NCBI RefSeq assembly: GCF_002019605.1
Contig: NZ_KV917368.1
Location: forward strand, 4,881,070 to 4,945,069
Direction of reading: 5' to 3'
Length of the DNA stretch: 64,000 nt
Source: Alkalihalobacterium alkalinitrilicum
Lineage (GTDB): Bacteria > Bacillota > Bacilli > Bacillales > Bacillaceae_F
Positions 41,394 through 50,936 of this stretch are shown piece by piece. Below the pieces are notes generated by a model. The model had not been told where the DNA came from. It was given only the letters and a program-made list of their open reading frames with translations, and did no database searches. Within the stretch, counting starts at the first letter, position 1; the number at the start of each line of letters is the position of its first letter. The translations under genes were made by a program, and so were the position numbers.

Positions 41394-43367
41394 ATGAAAA
41401 AACGGAGTGTTGTTTGGTTAGTGGCTATTTTCGTTGCCATTATTGTTGTTAGTATGTTTGTCATTGAACCAGAATACGCTTATATTCCACCAGAAAGTCG
41501 GATTATGAATCATGATACAACGATGATTGGCAGTGAGGCGACGATAGACATGTGGGGAGTAACAATTCAACAAAAAGATAGGAATGGTATCGGTCAAACG
41601 ATTCAAGGACAACAAACATTGTCGGCCGAAAATGGAGCAGTCCACGTTGATGAACCCTTTGTTGAATTAGGTAGAGAGCTTTTTTATGAAGAAACTTTCG
41701 GCAATGAAGTATTTCTAACGGATATCCTTGGAATGCTTGATGGCCCCCTTACTGTTTCCAATATAATGAAGGCGATTTTCGAGCTTAGAGGTGGACATAC
41801 GAATAATCTACAAGTAGAACTAGCTTACGATATCACTCTAGGTGACCGAACATATAATAAAGGTGAAAAAATTGATACGGGTTTTGATGTACCGAAGGGA
41901 GCTATAGCTCCACTCGGCATGCCGATTACATTTTCAGATGGGCGTCTTAAAGCAGGAGTCAGTTGTGCCGCTTGTCATGCCACGGTTGATCGCGATACAG
42001 GACTTGTAATCGAGGGTGCACCCAACTTGAATTTTAATGGAGGCTTATTAATCGCCTTAGCAAGTAACTCAGCAGCTTACTTTACTAACACAGCAGTCGA
42101 TGAAGAAAAATTACGCAATTTTATTACAGAAAATAGTCAAACGATTGTTACAAAAGATGGAAAGGTAGCGTCTTTACCCGATCCTAAGGTTATGGAAATG
42201 GCAGTTGATGAGATGTTAGTCAAATGGCCAAAAGGAAATTTTGACTCGACAATGGATCTTAAAAATAACCCTGCACAAATTCCTGATTCATTTACTTTAG
42301 GTGATCATCCGTACGGTTGGAATGGTTTTGCTGCAGTTGGTCCATTTAAAGGGTTAAGTTCTTTAAATAATAATGTTCATGCGCAAAACTCAGATATATT
42401 AGCTCAGTCGGAACAAAGTGATACACTTTTTGAAATTGATAAAGAAGTGTTTATAGGAACGATCCTACAAAATGCCGCTAACGAGAATTATCGTTACGAC
42501 CCAGCATCCAATATCAAGCCATCTGAATTTTTAGCGCAAGTGGATGATACGCCTGAAGTTCCTGGTGTCAATGAAATGGTCAAGCCACCCAATTTTCCGA
42601 AAGTTTCCTTATTTACACCAAATGGCACTGTTATTAGTTCGCCAGGATTTCGGTATGGCGAACAAATTAATGCTTTATCGGCGTTTCAAAACTCACTTGT
42701 GCCGCCTCGTAATGAGGGACATGCATCAGATACGACGATAGCAACGGGCAGAGAAGTCTTCACCAGAGCAGGTTGTATTACTTGTCATAGCGGAGCAACT
42801 TATACAAACCACCGTGTAATACCTGTAGGTGAAGTTAAGACCGAACCTTCGAGAGCAAAAGCTTTTCAAGATATTCCGAAATTGCTAGATGAAGCGCTCA
42901 CCTACTCTCCTGATGAGATTGTTCCTTTACGTGAGGACGCAAAGGTCTTAAAAGTACCAACCGACCATTTAGATGAAGAGCAACTAAAGCTAACACTTGC
43001 TCAAGACCATGATGGAAAAGGAGGATATAAAGTAAAGGGGCTCATTGGCTTAGCCTATTCACCGCCTTATTTACATGATGGTGGTGTTGCAGTAGGCCCT
43101 AATGAAAAAGAAGATGTTGGTATTGCAGGAACACTCGAACGAGGAATTGACCCTGATCCATACAATAGCTTAAAAGCTTTACTTGATAAAAAACTAAGAC
43201 AAAAAGTTATCGAGGCAAATAAAAGTAACAAGGACCTACATGATGTACATGTTCAAGGCATTGGCCATGAATATTGGGTCGATCAAAATACAAGATTTAC
43301 TGAAGAAGAGCAACAAGCTCTCATTCAATTTTTACTATCAATTACAGACTCAAGTGAGGAAAATTAA
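41394..43367 (+). CDS. Exported di-haem c-type cytochrome (peroxidase/MauG-like), 657 aa
   Basis: A large extracytoplasmic cytochrome. Residues 1-25 form a signal anchor with a VVWLVAIFVAIIVVSMFV core. Two haem sites are seen: CAACH at 191-195 and CITCH at 461-465. Downstream, KGLIGLAYSPPYLHDGG is like the MauG/cytochrome c peroxidase region that binds a product channel. Long linkers (residues 250-420) are unusual for a simple peroxidase. GGGTAGG lies eight bases before the ATG, followed by a T-run. It may oxidise an unknown substrate or act in electron transfer; no partner is adjacent. Confidence 0.85.
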   Translation: MKKRSVVWLVAIFVAIIVVSMFVIEPEYAYIPPESRIMNHDTTMIGSEATIDMWGVTIQQKDRNGIGQTIQGQQTLSAENGAVHVDEPFVELGRELFYEETFGNEVFLTDILGMLDGPLTVSNIMKAIFELRGGHTNNLQVELAYDITLGDRTYNKGEKIDTGFDVPKGAIAPLGMPITFSDGRLKAGVSCAACHATVDRDTGLVIEGAPNLNFNGGLLIALASNSAAYFTNTAVDEEKLRNFITENSQTIVTKDGKVASLPDPKVMEMAVDEMLVKWPKGNFDSTMDLKNNPAQIPDSFTLGDHPYGWNGFAAVGPFKGLSSLNNNVHAQNSDILAQSEQSDTLFEIDKEVFIGTILQNAANENYRYDPASNIKPSEFLAQVDDTPEVPGVNEMVKPPNFPKVSLFTPNGTVISSPGFRYGEQINALSAFQNSLVPPRNEGHASDTTIATGREVFTRAGCITCHSGATYTNHRVIPVGEVKTEPSRAKAFQDIPKLLDEALTYSPDEIVPLREDAKVLKVPTDHLDEEQLKLTLAQDHDGKGGYKVKGLIGLAYSPPYLHDGGVAVGPNEKEDVGIAGTLERGIDPDPYNSLKALLDKKLRQKVIEANKSNKDLHDVHVQGIGHEYWVDQNTRFTEEEQQALIQFLLSITDSSEEN

Positions 43368-43412
43368 GACTTTAACGTTTGGCAAAATGGTGAAATTGTA
43401 TTAATGAAATGG

Positions 43413-43550
43413 CTAAGACGGCTTCAGATGAATTATGTTCTGGGGTAATTTTTCGTCATTAAAATAGCTTGTGAGTTCATCAAAGCGTTTATACCGTTTA
43501 ACTGGCTCAGTAACAACCCAGTTGATTGAAGTTTCCCTTGATAATAAGAA
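43413..43550 (-). pseudogene. Possible gene remnant, C-terminal 45 codons
   Basis: A minus-strand frame without start codon reads SRETSINWVVTEPVKRYK and ends FNDEKLPQNIIHLKPS. Its composition looks like real protein, but it opens right after a stop codon. It could be a decayed gene end in the 341-bp gap between the cytochrome gene and yjaZ. An overlapping 44-codon ATG frame exists but has no ribosome site. Nothing else in this gap is recognised. Confidence 0.25.
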
Positions 43551-43708
43551 TCAATTGGTTTTCTCATTCTATTTTCATTATTATCTCTGTTCACTTACTT
43601 TCTTTTTTTACAAAACATGAAGGTGATGTCAATGGATTCAGGCTGATACCTTCGCGAATCTTTGTTAGATTGCATACACTGGTAGTGTGAAGAAAGGAAG
43701 AGAGTTAT

Positions 43709-44542
43709 ATGGGAACAGTTGCTACTGATCGATGGATCAAAGGCTTTATTGAAGAAGCAAGTCAAACGTCTTTCGTACATCAAAAGTGGAATATACATTT
43801 AAGGACAATCATCCAGCCTGTTTCGCGCCATTTTCATAAAATGCCTCTTTACGCTCTTCATCGATCATTACTTGAACAGGGACTCTTTTCTCCAGATCAA
43901 GATGTGAGTTCGATTTATAGCCGTATGAAAAAATTAAAAATGTGGGCATATGTTCAAAAGGTATATAGTGAATTAAAAAATGAATGGGAAGGACCAGCAG
44001 TTAAAATTATAATTTTACCAGCAAATGAAGAAAATGAAGTGATTATGGATCGTTTAGGTGGAAAGATGGGCATCGGTTTTATGGATAAAGTGATATTGTT
44101 TGTAACCACGAAAACGACTCATTTTGATTTAAGAACTTTATTAACGCATGAATACAATCACAGTTGCAGGCTTATGCAATTACAAAAGGCTGAAAATGAA
44201 CTAACGTTACTCGATTCACTTATTGTCGAAGGAATGGCTGAATATGCAGTGAAAGAAAGGTGTGGTGAGCGAGCTCTCGGAAAATGGCATCATCGTTTTT
44301 CAAAAGAAGAATTGCAATCTTTATGGGAGAGGTTGTATAAAGAAAGAATGTTTGTAAAAGGGAAGCATTATCATCGGCCTTTTTTATTTGGAAGTGAGTC
44401 TATTGGAATTCCATTATGGTCTGGATATGCGCTAGGTTTTGAAATTGTTCGCTCGATGATGGAACACCAAAATTACAGTATACAAAAGTTACTTTCACTT
44501 CAGTCAGAAACTATATTAAAACAATCAGCATTCAAAGACTAA
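43709..44542 (+). CDS. yjaZ: YjaZ-like DUF2268 putative zinc protease, 277 aa
   Basis: A predicted metallopeptidase. The HExxH-like zinc motif is HEYNH (147-151) in LLTHEYNHSCRLMQL, with a downstream Glu174 in LIVEGMAEYAV as third ligand. The preceding NEENEVIMDRLGGKMGIGF strand region is usual in DUF2268. No signal peptide is obvious. GGAAGAGAG precedes the ATG. In B. subtilis yjaZ follows fabF; here other genes have come between. Substrate unknown. Confidence 0.82.
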   Translation: MGTVATDRWIKGFIEEASQTSFVHQKWNIHLRTIIQPVSRHFHKMPLYALHRSLLEQGLFSPDQDVSSIYSRMKKLKMWAYVQKVYSELKNEWEGPAVKIIILPANEENEVIMDRLGGKMGIGFMDKVILFVTTKTTHFDLRTLLTHEYNHSCRLMQLQKAENELTLLDSLIVEGMAEYAVKERCGERALGKWHHRFSKEELQSLWERLYKERMFVKGKHYHRPFLFGSESIGIPLWSGYALGFEIVRSMMEHQNYSIQKLLSLQSETILKQSAFKD

Positions 44543-44544
44543 TT

Positions 44545-44576
44545 CTCCCTCTTTCGTTTTGTAAAGAGGGATTTTT
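44545..44576 (+). terminator. Terminator after yjaZ
   Basis: CCCTCTTT (44547-44554) and AAAGAGGG (44563-44570) form a stem followed by ATTTTTG. Confidence 0.85.
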
Positions 44577-44648
44577 GTATAAATAGCTAATTAATAAAAA
44601 TAGAGATTGTTAGATGCGGACGAGCACTTATGTATATGAGGGGAGGAG

Positions 44649-44861
44649 ATGTGTATCTTCAGAGTTTTTTCATTATTAATTGGCTTTGGTTTAGCTGTAG
44701 CTGGCGGAGTTAGTTTGCTTGCATATTTAAATTTATTAACAGCTGGGTATGATTTCCTAACGTATCTCCACTTTATTTCAACAAGAATTGAGCTATATAT
44801 GGTGATTATTGGAGGTATTATAATTACATTATCAATTTACTGGCCAACGAAACGAAAATAA
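44649..44861 (+). CDS. Small membrane protein, 70 aa
   Basis: Two hydrophobic helices at about residues 4-27 and 45-63, joined by a loop containing TAGYDFLTYLHF, and a basic end (WPTKRK). The putative ATG lies only two bases after GGAGG, which is close; a stop codon directly upstream rules out a longer form. No family recognised. Confidence 0.55.
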   Translation: MCIFRVFSLLIGFGLAVAGGVSLLAYLNLLTAGYDFLTYLHFISTRIELYMVIIGGIIITLSIYWPTKRK

Positions 44862-44962
44862 ACGGCATATTTTTTATTTGGAATGAATATAGTACTTGTG
44901 GAATAAATTGCCTTACCTCTGACTATACTGATGGTACAAGCACTTAAAGTAAGGGGGCGATT

Positions 44963-45718
44963 TTGTTGGTCCACATTCGGGATGTTTGGATTAATTGGTT
45001 CGAAGGTGAAGAAAATGGTTACAATGTGTGTGATTTTTATGAATGGAGAACTGATGACCGGATCGAAGTATTAGACCAAGCCATTGTTGTGAAAGTTTCG
45101 AAAAAGCTCTTTAGTTATATTGAAAATAATCTAGCAGACTTACCAGAAACCTTATTAGAAGATGTACATCGTAAAAGTTATTTAAGAAAAAACATGTCAC
45201 GTATTCAGTTAGACTATTGCTTTATTGCAACGGATGGTGAACGTATTATTGCGGTCGATACGATTGGGTACAAAACACCGATTCGTAAAAGTAGATTAAC
45301 ACCGAGACAAGAGCAAATTGTTCTCGAATTAATTGAGACAGAGCAGATGGAAATATACGAACTTGAAGAATACGAATATGAATATGAAAAGGAATACCAT
45401 ATATTATCACCTAGCCCAGAAGAGATGCGAGGACTAACAAGAAAAGAACGACAATTAAAGCAGTTACTCTTTATGGCACTCGACCAGCTATACTCCACAG
45501 GAAATGCAGCAGAAATTCGTTACTGGTACACAGAGTGGGAGCCAACGAAGTATATGGAAATTCAAGCGATGAATTTTGAAGAGGTTTGGAATGGTCTTTT
45601 TGAAGAAGTGAGACACAGCTGGTCAAATCGACATTATCATCTATGTGAAGCCATCGTAAAAGGACAACCTTTCTTTGAGAAACTGTGGGAATTAGAACAT
45701 GGCGAAAGCGTAAAGTAA
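44963..45718 (+). CDS. yjbA: YjbA family protein (UPF0736), ~251 aa
   Basis: A conserved Bacillaceae protein of unknown function. The N-terminal [19 protein letters not shown] and the internal [38 protein letters not shown] and [13 protein letters not shown] stretches match the B. subtilis YjbA pattern well. It is soluble and acidic. Two adjacent TTG codons (44963 or 44966) after GGGGG can start it. As in B. subtilis it lies just upstream of trpS, but here the two converge. Confidence 0.88.
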   Translation: MLVHIRDVWINWFEGEENGYNVCDFYEWRTDDRIEVLDQAIVVKVSKKLFSYIENNLADLPETLLEDVHRKSYLRKNMSRIQLDYCFIATDGERIIAVDTIGYKTPIRKSRLTPRQEQIVLELIETEQMEIYELEEYEYEYEKEYHILSPSPEEMRGLTRKERQLKQLLFMALDQLYSTGNAAEIRYWYTEWEPTKYMEIQAMNFEEVWNGLFEEVRHSWSNRHYHLCEAIVKGQPFFEKLWELEHGESVK

Positions 45719-45734
45719 CGTTACATAAAGGACG

Positions 45735-45764
45735 AAGGAGAACGGATGACGTTCTCCTTTTTTG
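45735..45764 (+). terminator. Terminator after yjbA
   Basis: AAGGAGAACG (45735-45744) and CGTTCTCCTT (45750-45759) form a perfect 10-bp stem followed by TTTTG. Confidence 0.9.
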
Positions 45765-45820
45765 TGCATAAAATCATGGAGTAGGGACGATTTGAGATTT
45801 AATAAGAATGAGCAAAAGTT

Positions 45821-46040
45821 CCTGAACATAGTGATTTTTAACTAAAAGAGAGGATAGAGCCTAGAATTACCTGAATATGGAATAATGGTGATCTAAACGA
45901 GAGAATAGAGGATAATGTTACCTGAATATGGAAGAATAGTGACCTAAACGAGAGGTAAGGCCTAACAATTTCAGGAGCTAGAAAAACGCCTTAAAGTGAA
46001 AACAAAGCATAACATCCCCTGAAATTGGAAAAAATAACCT
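45821..46040. repeat. Degenerate 51-bp tandem repeat array (about four units)
   Basis: Units begin CCTGAATATGGAA or similar at about 45821, 45870, 45921 and 45972. The two central units are each 51 bases and clearly alike, with CTAAACGAGAG at matching places; the outer ones are worn. The unit is related to that of the longer array at 54661-55157, sharing ATAGAG and the 51-base period. The array fills most of the gap after yjbA; 46041-46200 shows nothing. Confidence 0.75.
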
Positions 46041-46224
46041 CATAAGGTCATAGCACATGTCAGGTGATTGATCATGACCTCACGTCAACGATCAAATGTG
46101 AGCATTTTTGGAAAGGTTAGATCAAACATTTACACCCTAGTCTTTGTTCTCTATAATAAAATAGTAGATCTATCTAAAATCAGTGTATGGATGTTCTAAA
46201 TTCTTTTTTTGGAGGAGGGTAATC

Positions 46225-46338
46225 ATGGACGGATTTGTACACTTTCTTATGCAACTTCTAACGGTTGTCGTTGTTGTTGGAACATTAGGAGTTTCTTTCT
46301 TAGTTGGTGCAATTTGGAAGAAGCAAAAAGGATATTAA
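46225..46338 (+). CDS. Small single-helix membrane protein, 37 aa
   Basis: It begins MDGFVHFLMQLLTVVVVVG, has one transmembrane helix (residues ~5-29) and ends WKKQKGY. GGAGGAGGG lies eight bases before the ATG, an excellent ribosome site. No family recognised. It ends just before the terminator shared with the convergent trpS. Confidence 0.6.
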   Translation: MDGFVHFLMQLLTVVVVVGTLGVSFLVGAIWKKQKGY

Positions 46339-46360
46339 TGCAATCATACATTAGAAGGAA

Positions 46361-46395
46361 ACAAGGAGTAGAGACACCCTCTACTCCTTGTTTTT

Positions 46396-46398
<3 letters not shown>
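46361..46398. terminator. Bidirectional terminator between small gene and trpS
   Basis: ACAAGGAGTAGAG (46361-46373) and CTCTACTCCTTGT (46379-46391) form a 13-bp stem followed by TTTTTTT on the plus strand; the trpS stop overlaps its edge. Confidence 0.9.
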
Positions 46399-47385
<987 letters not shown>

Positions 47386-47598
47386 TTACCTCTTCCTTTC
47401 CAAAAAACGTCTGTATACATCATCTTAGCGGATTATGAAGAAAGAGTAAATAATATTACTCATATTAAGTTAGGATCAAGAGTTTGTAATAGGGTATGTT
47501 TTCTAATCTTTTACGAATAATATATTAATAAAGATGTCGAAAAGAGAATTTTATCATTTAGTTTGATCATTTAGTTTGAGGAAAAGAGGGAAAACAGG

Positions 47599-48726
47599 AT
47601 GAAGGCCAGACCATTAATTTTTTCTGCATCGATTGGACAAGGTCATCAACAAGCAGCAAAAGCATTGTATAACGAGCTTGAGGAGAAAGGATATTATCCA
47701 AAGATTATCGATACGTTTTATAAACTAAGTCCTTTACTTCATCACTGTATGGTAAAAAGCTATTTAAATTTGCTTAAATTAGGCCCTGCTGTTTGGAGAA
47801 AAATTTATTTCAACGCTGAAAAACATCCGTATTTCCTATATATTGACCGATTTAGTACATTATTTACGGAACGACTTCATAGACTGATTGCAGAAGAAGA
47901 GAATGTCCCATTTATTATTTCGACAAATCAATTTGTCACACCTTTTCTTACAACTGTGAAAAAGAAGAAAAACATTAATATTCCAATCTATTATGTTATA
48001 ACTGATTTTTTATTACATCCCGCTTATTTACGGGAAGAAATTGATCGTTACTTTACGGCAGATCCGACTTCATTACACTTTGCCAAAAAGAACAACTTCC
48101 CAACCGACCGATTTAGTTTGACGGGTATCCCTGTTCCACGACACCCAGCTTTTTCAACTACGAAATCGAAAAGTCGAGAAAATCTACAATTAGATGAGCA
48201 TAAAAAGGTTGTTCTCATTGCTGGAGGAGGTTTTGGTCTTACAAAGTATGCTAAGGTCATTCATGCCTTAGAACAGTGTAAGGAAGAACTACTGATTATT
48301 TGTATGACGGGAACGAATTCAAAGGCAGCTAAAAAATTAAATAATTATAAAAGTAAACATTCCATAAAAGTAATTCCTTTTACCGACCGTTTTCTAGAAT
48401 ATTTACGAGCAAGTGATGTTGTTATATCAAAGTCTGGTGGCTTAACCATGTCAGAAGCACTTATTTGTGAAACACCTATTATCATTTACAAACCTGTCCC
48501 TGGCCATGAAGAGCATAATGCACAATATCTAGTTGAAAAGGGAGCGGCTGTAAAAGTTCAGCACGATGAAGAATTACCTTTCATCATAAAAAAAGTACTA
48601 TTCCAGAAGAAGATAAGCGATGAAATGAGATATTCTGCTAGAAAGATCAAAAAACCGACAGCTGCTGAAGAAATTATTGAGGAAATTATTTTAGCTTTGG
48701 AACAAAAACAACAGGCGGTTAGATAG
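47599..48726 (+). CDS. GT28-family (MGDG synthase/UgtP-like) glycosyltransferase, 375 aa
   Basis: A membrane-associated glycosyltransferase with GT-B fold. The N-terminal lipid-binding half begins FSASIGQGHQQAAKALYNEL; the C-terminal half has IAGGGFGL, the nucleotide-sugar region SGGLTMSEALICETPIIIYKPVPGHEEHNA, typical of MGDG synthase/UgtP. UgtP uses UDP-glucose and diacylglycerol to make glycolipid anchors. This protein is a paralogue-like member (YkoN-size), so sugar and acceptor are unsure. Confidence 0.88.
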   Translation: MKARPLIFSASIGQGHQQAAKALYNELEEKGYYPKIIDTFYKLSPLLHHCMVKSYLNLLKLGPAVWRKIYFNAEKHPYFLYIDRFSTLFTERLHRLIAEEENVPFIISTNQFVTPFLTTVKKKKNINIPIYYVITDFLLHPAYLREEIDRYFTADPTSLHFAKKNNFPTDRFSLTGIPVPRHPAFSTTKSKSRENLQLDEHKKVVLIAGGGFGLTKYAKVIHALEQCKEELLIICMTGTNSKAAKKLNNYKSKHSIKVIPFTDRFLEYLRASDVVISKSGGLTMSEALICETPIIIYKPVPGHEEHNAQYLVEKGAAVKVQHDEELPFIIKKVLFQKKISDEMRYSARKIKKPTAAEEIIEEIILALEQKQQAVR

Positions 48727-48734
48727 AGAGAAAC

Positions 48735-48902
48735 TTACGATTTCTTTTTCTTTGTCCACAAATAAAGTAGGAATAGCCCAATGGTAATAACAAGGAAAGG
48801 GATAAAGACGAAATCATTAGAATAGTTGAGTTGATTTGAAATTATAACATATAGTCCTAAACTAATGGTCATAATTAATACTGTTTTTTGAAGCAATTTC
48901 AT
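48735..48902 (-). CDS. Small two-helix membrane protein, 55 aa
   Basis: It begins MKLLQKTVLIMTISLG. Two helices (about residues 4-22 and 31-49) and a Lys-rich tail (WTKKKKS) are predicted. GAGGG lies nine bases before the ATG. It is convergent with the glycosyltransferase gene. No family recognised. Confidence 0.6.
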   Translation of the reverse strand: MKLLQKTVLIMTISLGLYVIISNQLNYSNDFVFIPFLVITIGLFLLYLWTKKKKS

Positions 48903-48978
48903 AGACAACCCTCATTTTATTTAGTCTTAAAATATTATAACAGACGAGTACATCTGTTTATACAAAAGAGGTGAAGTA

Positions 48979-49536
48979 ATGCAACTTCGGAAAAATGCCA
49001 TGTATAGTTCTTTCCTTTTTTTACTTTTGTTTGTTGTTGCCTTTTTATATGAAGGGTCCAACCATATTTTTAGACAAGTAGAAGTGGCAGTAGCAGCCAG
49101 TTCAAAAGTCGGTGCATTTGAGAACGAGAAAGCTCCTAACTTTGAATTATTAAATTTAGAAGGAAAAAAAGTTTCTTTAGAAGACTTTCGTGGCCAAAAA
49201 GTTATTCTCAACTTTTTTGCAACATGGTGTCCTCCATGTCAAGAGGAGATGCCTTTATTAGTAGAGATAGATGAAAAATTACAAAATCAAAACATCGTGA
49301 TGCTCGGTGTTAATATGACGAGTCAGGAACGTAATGCGAATGCCGTTCGTTCATTCTTGTCTTATTACAAAGCAGAATATGATGTGGTCTATGATGTTGA
49401 TGGTAAAGTGATGAAAGATTATCGAATCATGGGGATTCCGACAACTTTTATAATCGATGAACAAGGAATCGTTGAAAAGAGAATTAATGGAATGGTAACA
49501 CCTAATCATGTACCGCTTTTGTTAGGAAAAGAATAA
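48979..49536 (+). CDS. ResA/TlpA-like thiol-disulfide oxidoreductase, 185 aa
   Basis: A membrane-anchored thioredoxin-fold protein facing outside. One N-terminal helix (about residues 10-25) is followed by the redox domain with Cys84-Pro-Pro-Cys87 in ATWCPPCQEEMP and the cis-Pro loop GIPTTFIID. ResA reduces apocytochrome c cysteines before haem attachment; the window has c-type cytochrome and oxidase-assembly genes that would need this, but no direct link is shown. AGAGGTGAAG precedes the ATG. Confidence 0.9.
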   Translation: MQLRKNAMYSSFLFLLLFVVAFLYEGSNHIFRQVEVAVAASSKVGAFENEKAPNFELLNLEGKKVSLEDFRGQKVILNFFATWCPPCQEEMPLLVEIDEKLQNQNIVMLGVNMTSQERNANAVRSFLSYYKAEYDVVYDVDGKVMKDYRIMGIPTTFIIDEQGIVEKRINGMVTPNHVPLLLGKE

Positions 49537-49614
49537 TTGACGTTACGTTTATTCTTTTGTCTCGGAGATTTCTCTTCTTTAGAGGATGATGCATTAGCTT
49601 TAAGTAAAATGAAC

Positions 49615-49648
49615 AAAGAGGAAGTCTCAAGCGACTTCCTCTTTTCGT
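49615..49648. terminator. Bidirectional terminator between resA-like and antiporter genes
   Basis: AAAGAGGAAGTC (49615-49626) and GACTTCCTCTTT (49633-49644) make a 12-bp perfect stem with T-rich flank. Confidence 0.88.
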
Positions 49649-49660
49649 ATAGGGATTTGT

Positions 49661-50659
49661 TTAGTGAACGAATATTAAATACGATGATACGAAATAAATG
49701 ATAATTAGTAACACGGATGGGAATGTGTACGTTGTAGCTGAATGATAGTTTTTTCTTAGAAGTGAATAGAGAATAATCACTGAAAGTACAGAAACAGCTG
49801 CAGCCGTAATTTGATTGACAGGTGATACAAAGGAAAGAACGCCACCTTGCTGATATAAAACATCTGTACCTACTAAGATGACCATGTTAAAAAGATTACT
49901 TCCTAATATTGATCCAATCGCTAAATTATAATTTCTTAACTGAATTGCAATTAAAACTGCGATAGCTTCAGGTAACGATGTTGTAGCTGCAATGAGAAAG
50001 CTACCGACAAAGCTAGAACCAAGCCCTGTAATCACAGCAATTCGATCACCTGTAATCGTAAGGAAAGTTCCAGTCACTAGAATGACAATTGCCGCAATAA
50101 TAAATCCATAAACGGCTCTTTTTAATGATATCGCTGACGAGTTCAGTTTACTTTTTTCTTCTTCTTCTACAGGATCCACGTTAATGATTTGTTCTTTTTT
50201 TGAAAGATTCGTGAGCACAAACATGCCAACTGCATATATTGTAATGATTAGTAACGTATCAATGCCGATGCCTAAGAATGTAAAGTTAAGTTTTAACGAT
50301 AGAGCTAGAAGTGTGGTTACAGCTAATAAAAAACCGATACTGGCAGTATAAAAATGTTCTCCAGAGGCACCTTTGAATATTTGTTTTTTACGGAAATATA
50401 AGTCAAAGCTAGCAAGGATTAATAAATTAAACATATTACTACCCAAAACATTACCAATCGCGATATCTGGATTATCGAGCATTATCGCTGAGATGCTTGT
50501 CGTAACTTCAGGAAGTGATGTTGCACCTGCTAAAAGAACGGTTCCAACCATCATACCACCTAATGCCGTTTTTTCACTTAGAGCATCAGCATAAGTAGAC
50601 AGTTTAATGGCACATATCACCGTCACAACTGCACATAAAAAAAATAATATAAATACCAT
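49661..50659 (-). CDS. CaCA-superfamily cation antiporter, 332 aa (probable Mn2+/cation exporter)
   Basis: A ten-helix Na+/Ca2+-exchanger-type protein with inverted alpha repeats: ATSLPE with GNVLGSNMFNLL in the first half, and TTSLPEAIAVL with GSILGSNLFNMV in the second. A cytoplasmic acidic loop (DPVEEEEKSK) parts them. A yybP-ykoY riboswitch with terminator controls it, and these RNAs sense Mn2+, so export of Mn2+ (or Ca2+ linked to Mn2+ balance) is inferred. GAGAGGGGAATT precedes the ATG. Confidence 0.88.
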   Translation of the reverse strand: MVFILFFLCAVVTVICAIKLSTYADALSEKTALGGMMVGTVLLAGATSLPEVTTSISAIMLDNPDIAIGNVLGSNMFNLLILASFDLYFRKKQIFKGASGEHFYTASIGFLLAVTTLLALSLKLNFTFLGIGIDTLLIITIYAVGMFVLTNLSKKEQIINVDPVEEEEKSKLNSSAISLKRAVYGFIIAAIVILVTGTFLTITGDRIAVITGLGSSFVGSFLIAATTSLPEAIAVLIAIQLRNYNLAIGSILGSNLFNMVILVGTDVLYQQGGVLSFVSPVNQITAAAVSVLSVIILYSLLRKNYHSATTYTFPSVLLIIIYFVSSYLIFVH

Positions 50660-50691
50660 GAAAATAAATTCCCCTCTCTCTAATTAGACAC

Positions 50692-50852
50692 AAAAAAAGA
50701 CCCTTTTATGAGAGTTTACCCGTAAACTAAACACTCATAAAAAGGTCTTGCGTACTTTGTCAAGGCAATTTATGACAAAGCTTAATGAACCGAGTGGTAT
50801 CCCACTGTCATGACGACTCATTAACCTAGGAAGGTCGCTACTCCCCTTTTTA
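50692..50852 (-). ncRNA. yybP-ykoY manganese riboswitch with terminator
   Basis: On the minus strand the leader begins AAAAAGGGGAGTAGC (GGGGAGTAGC is 50837-50846). It contains a CAGTGGGATACCACTCGG hairpin and a second hairpin, and closes with GCAAGACC (50744-50751). These are hallmark parts of the yybP-ykoY aptamer. The last conserved bases also form the first arm of a long terminator (50692-50748, T7 tail), so Mn2+ binding would free the gene for transcription. Confidence 0.85.
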
Positions 50853-50872
50853 GGACTTATGTGATTAATATC

Positions 50873-50901
50873 AATTTAGCACAGGAAGTAATGAGCGTCA
50901 A
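50873..50901 (-). promoter_or_regulatory. Promoter of the Mn2+ riboswitch transcript
   Basis: On the minus strand TTGACG (50896-50901), 17 bases and TAAATT (50873-50878). It abuts the terminator of the HD gene. Confidence 0.7.
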
Positions 50902-50904
50902 TAA

Positions 50905-50936
50905 AAAAATCTTTGGTAACTAATCCAAAGATTTTT
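50905..50936 (-). terminator. Terminator of the HD-domain gene
   Basis: AAAAATCTTTGG (50905-50916) and CCAAAGATTTTT (50925-50936) form a 12-bp stem with T-run on the minus strand. The HD stop codon lies in the first arm. Confidence 0.88.

Noticed and set aside
47386-47598. T-box leader for trpS
   Set aside because: No AGGGTGGNACCGCG-like T-box sequence, specifier hairpin or terminator is visible upstream of trpS.
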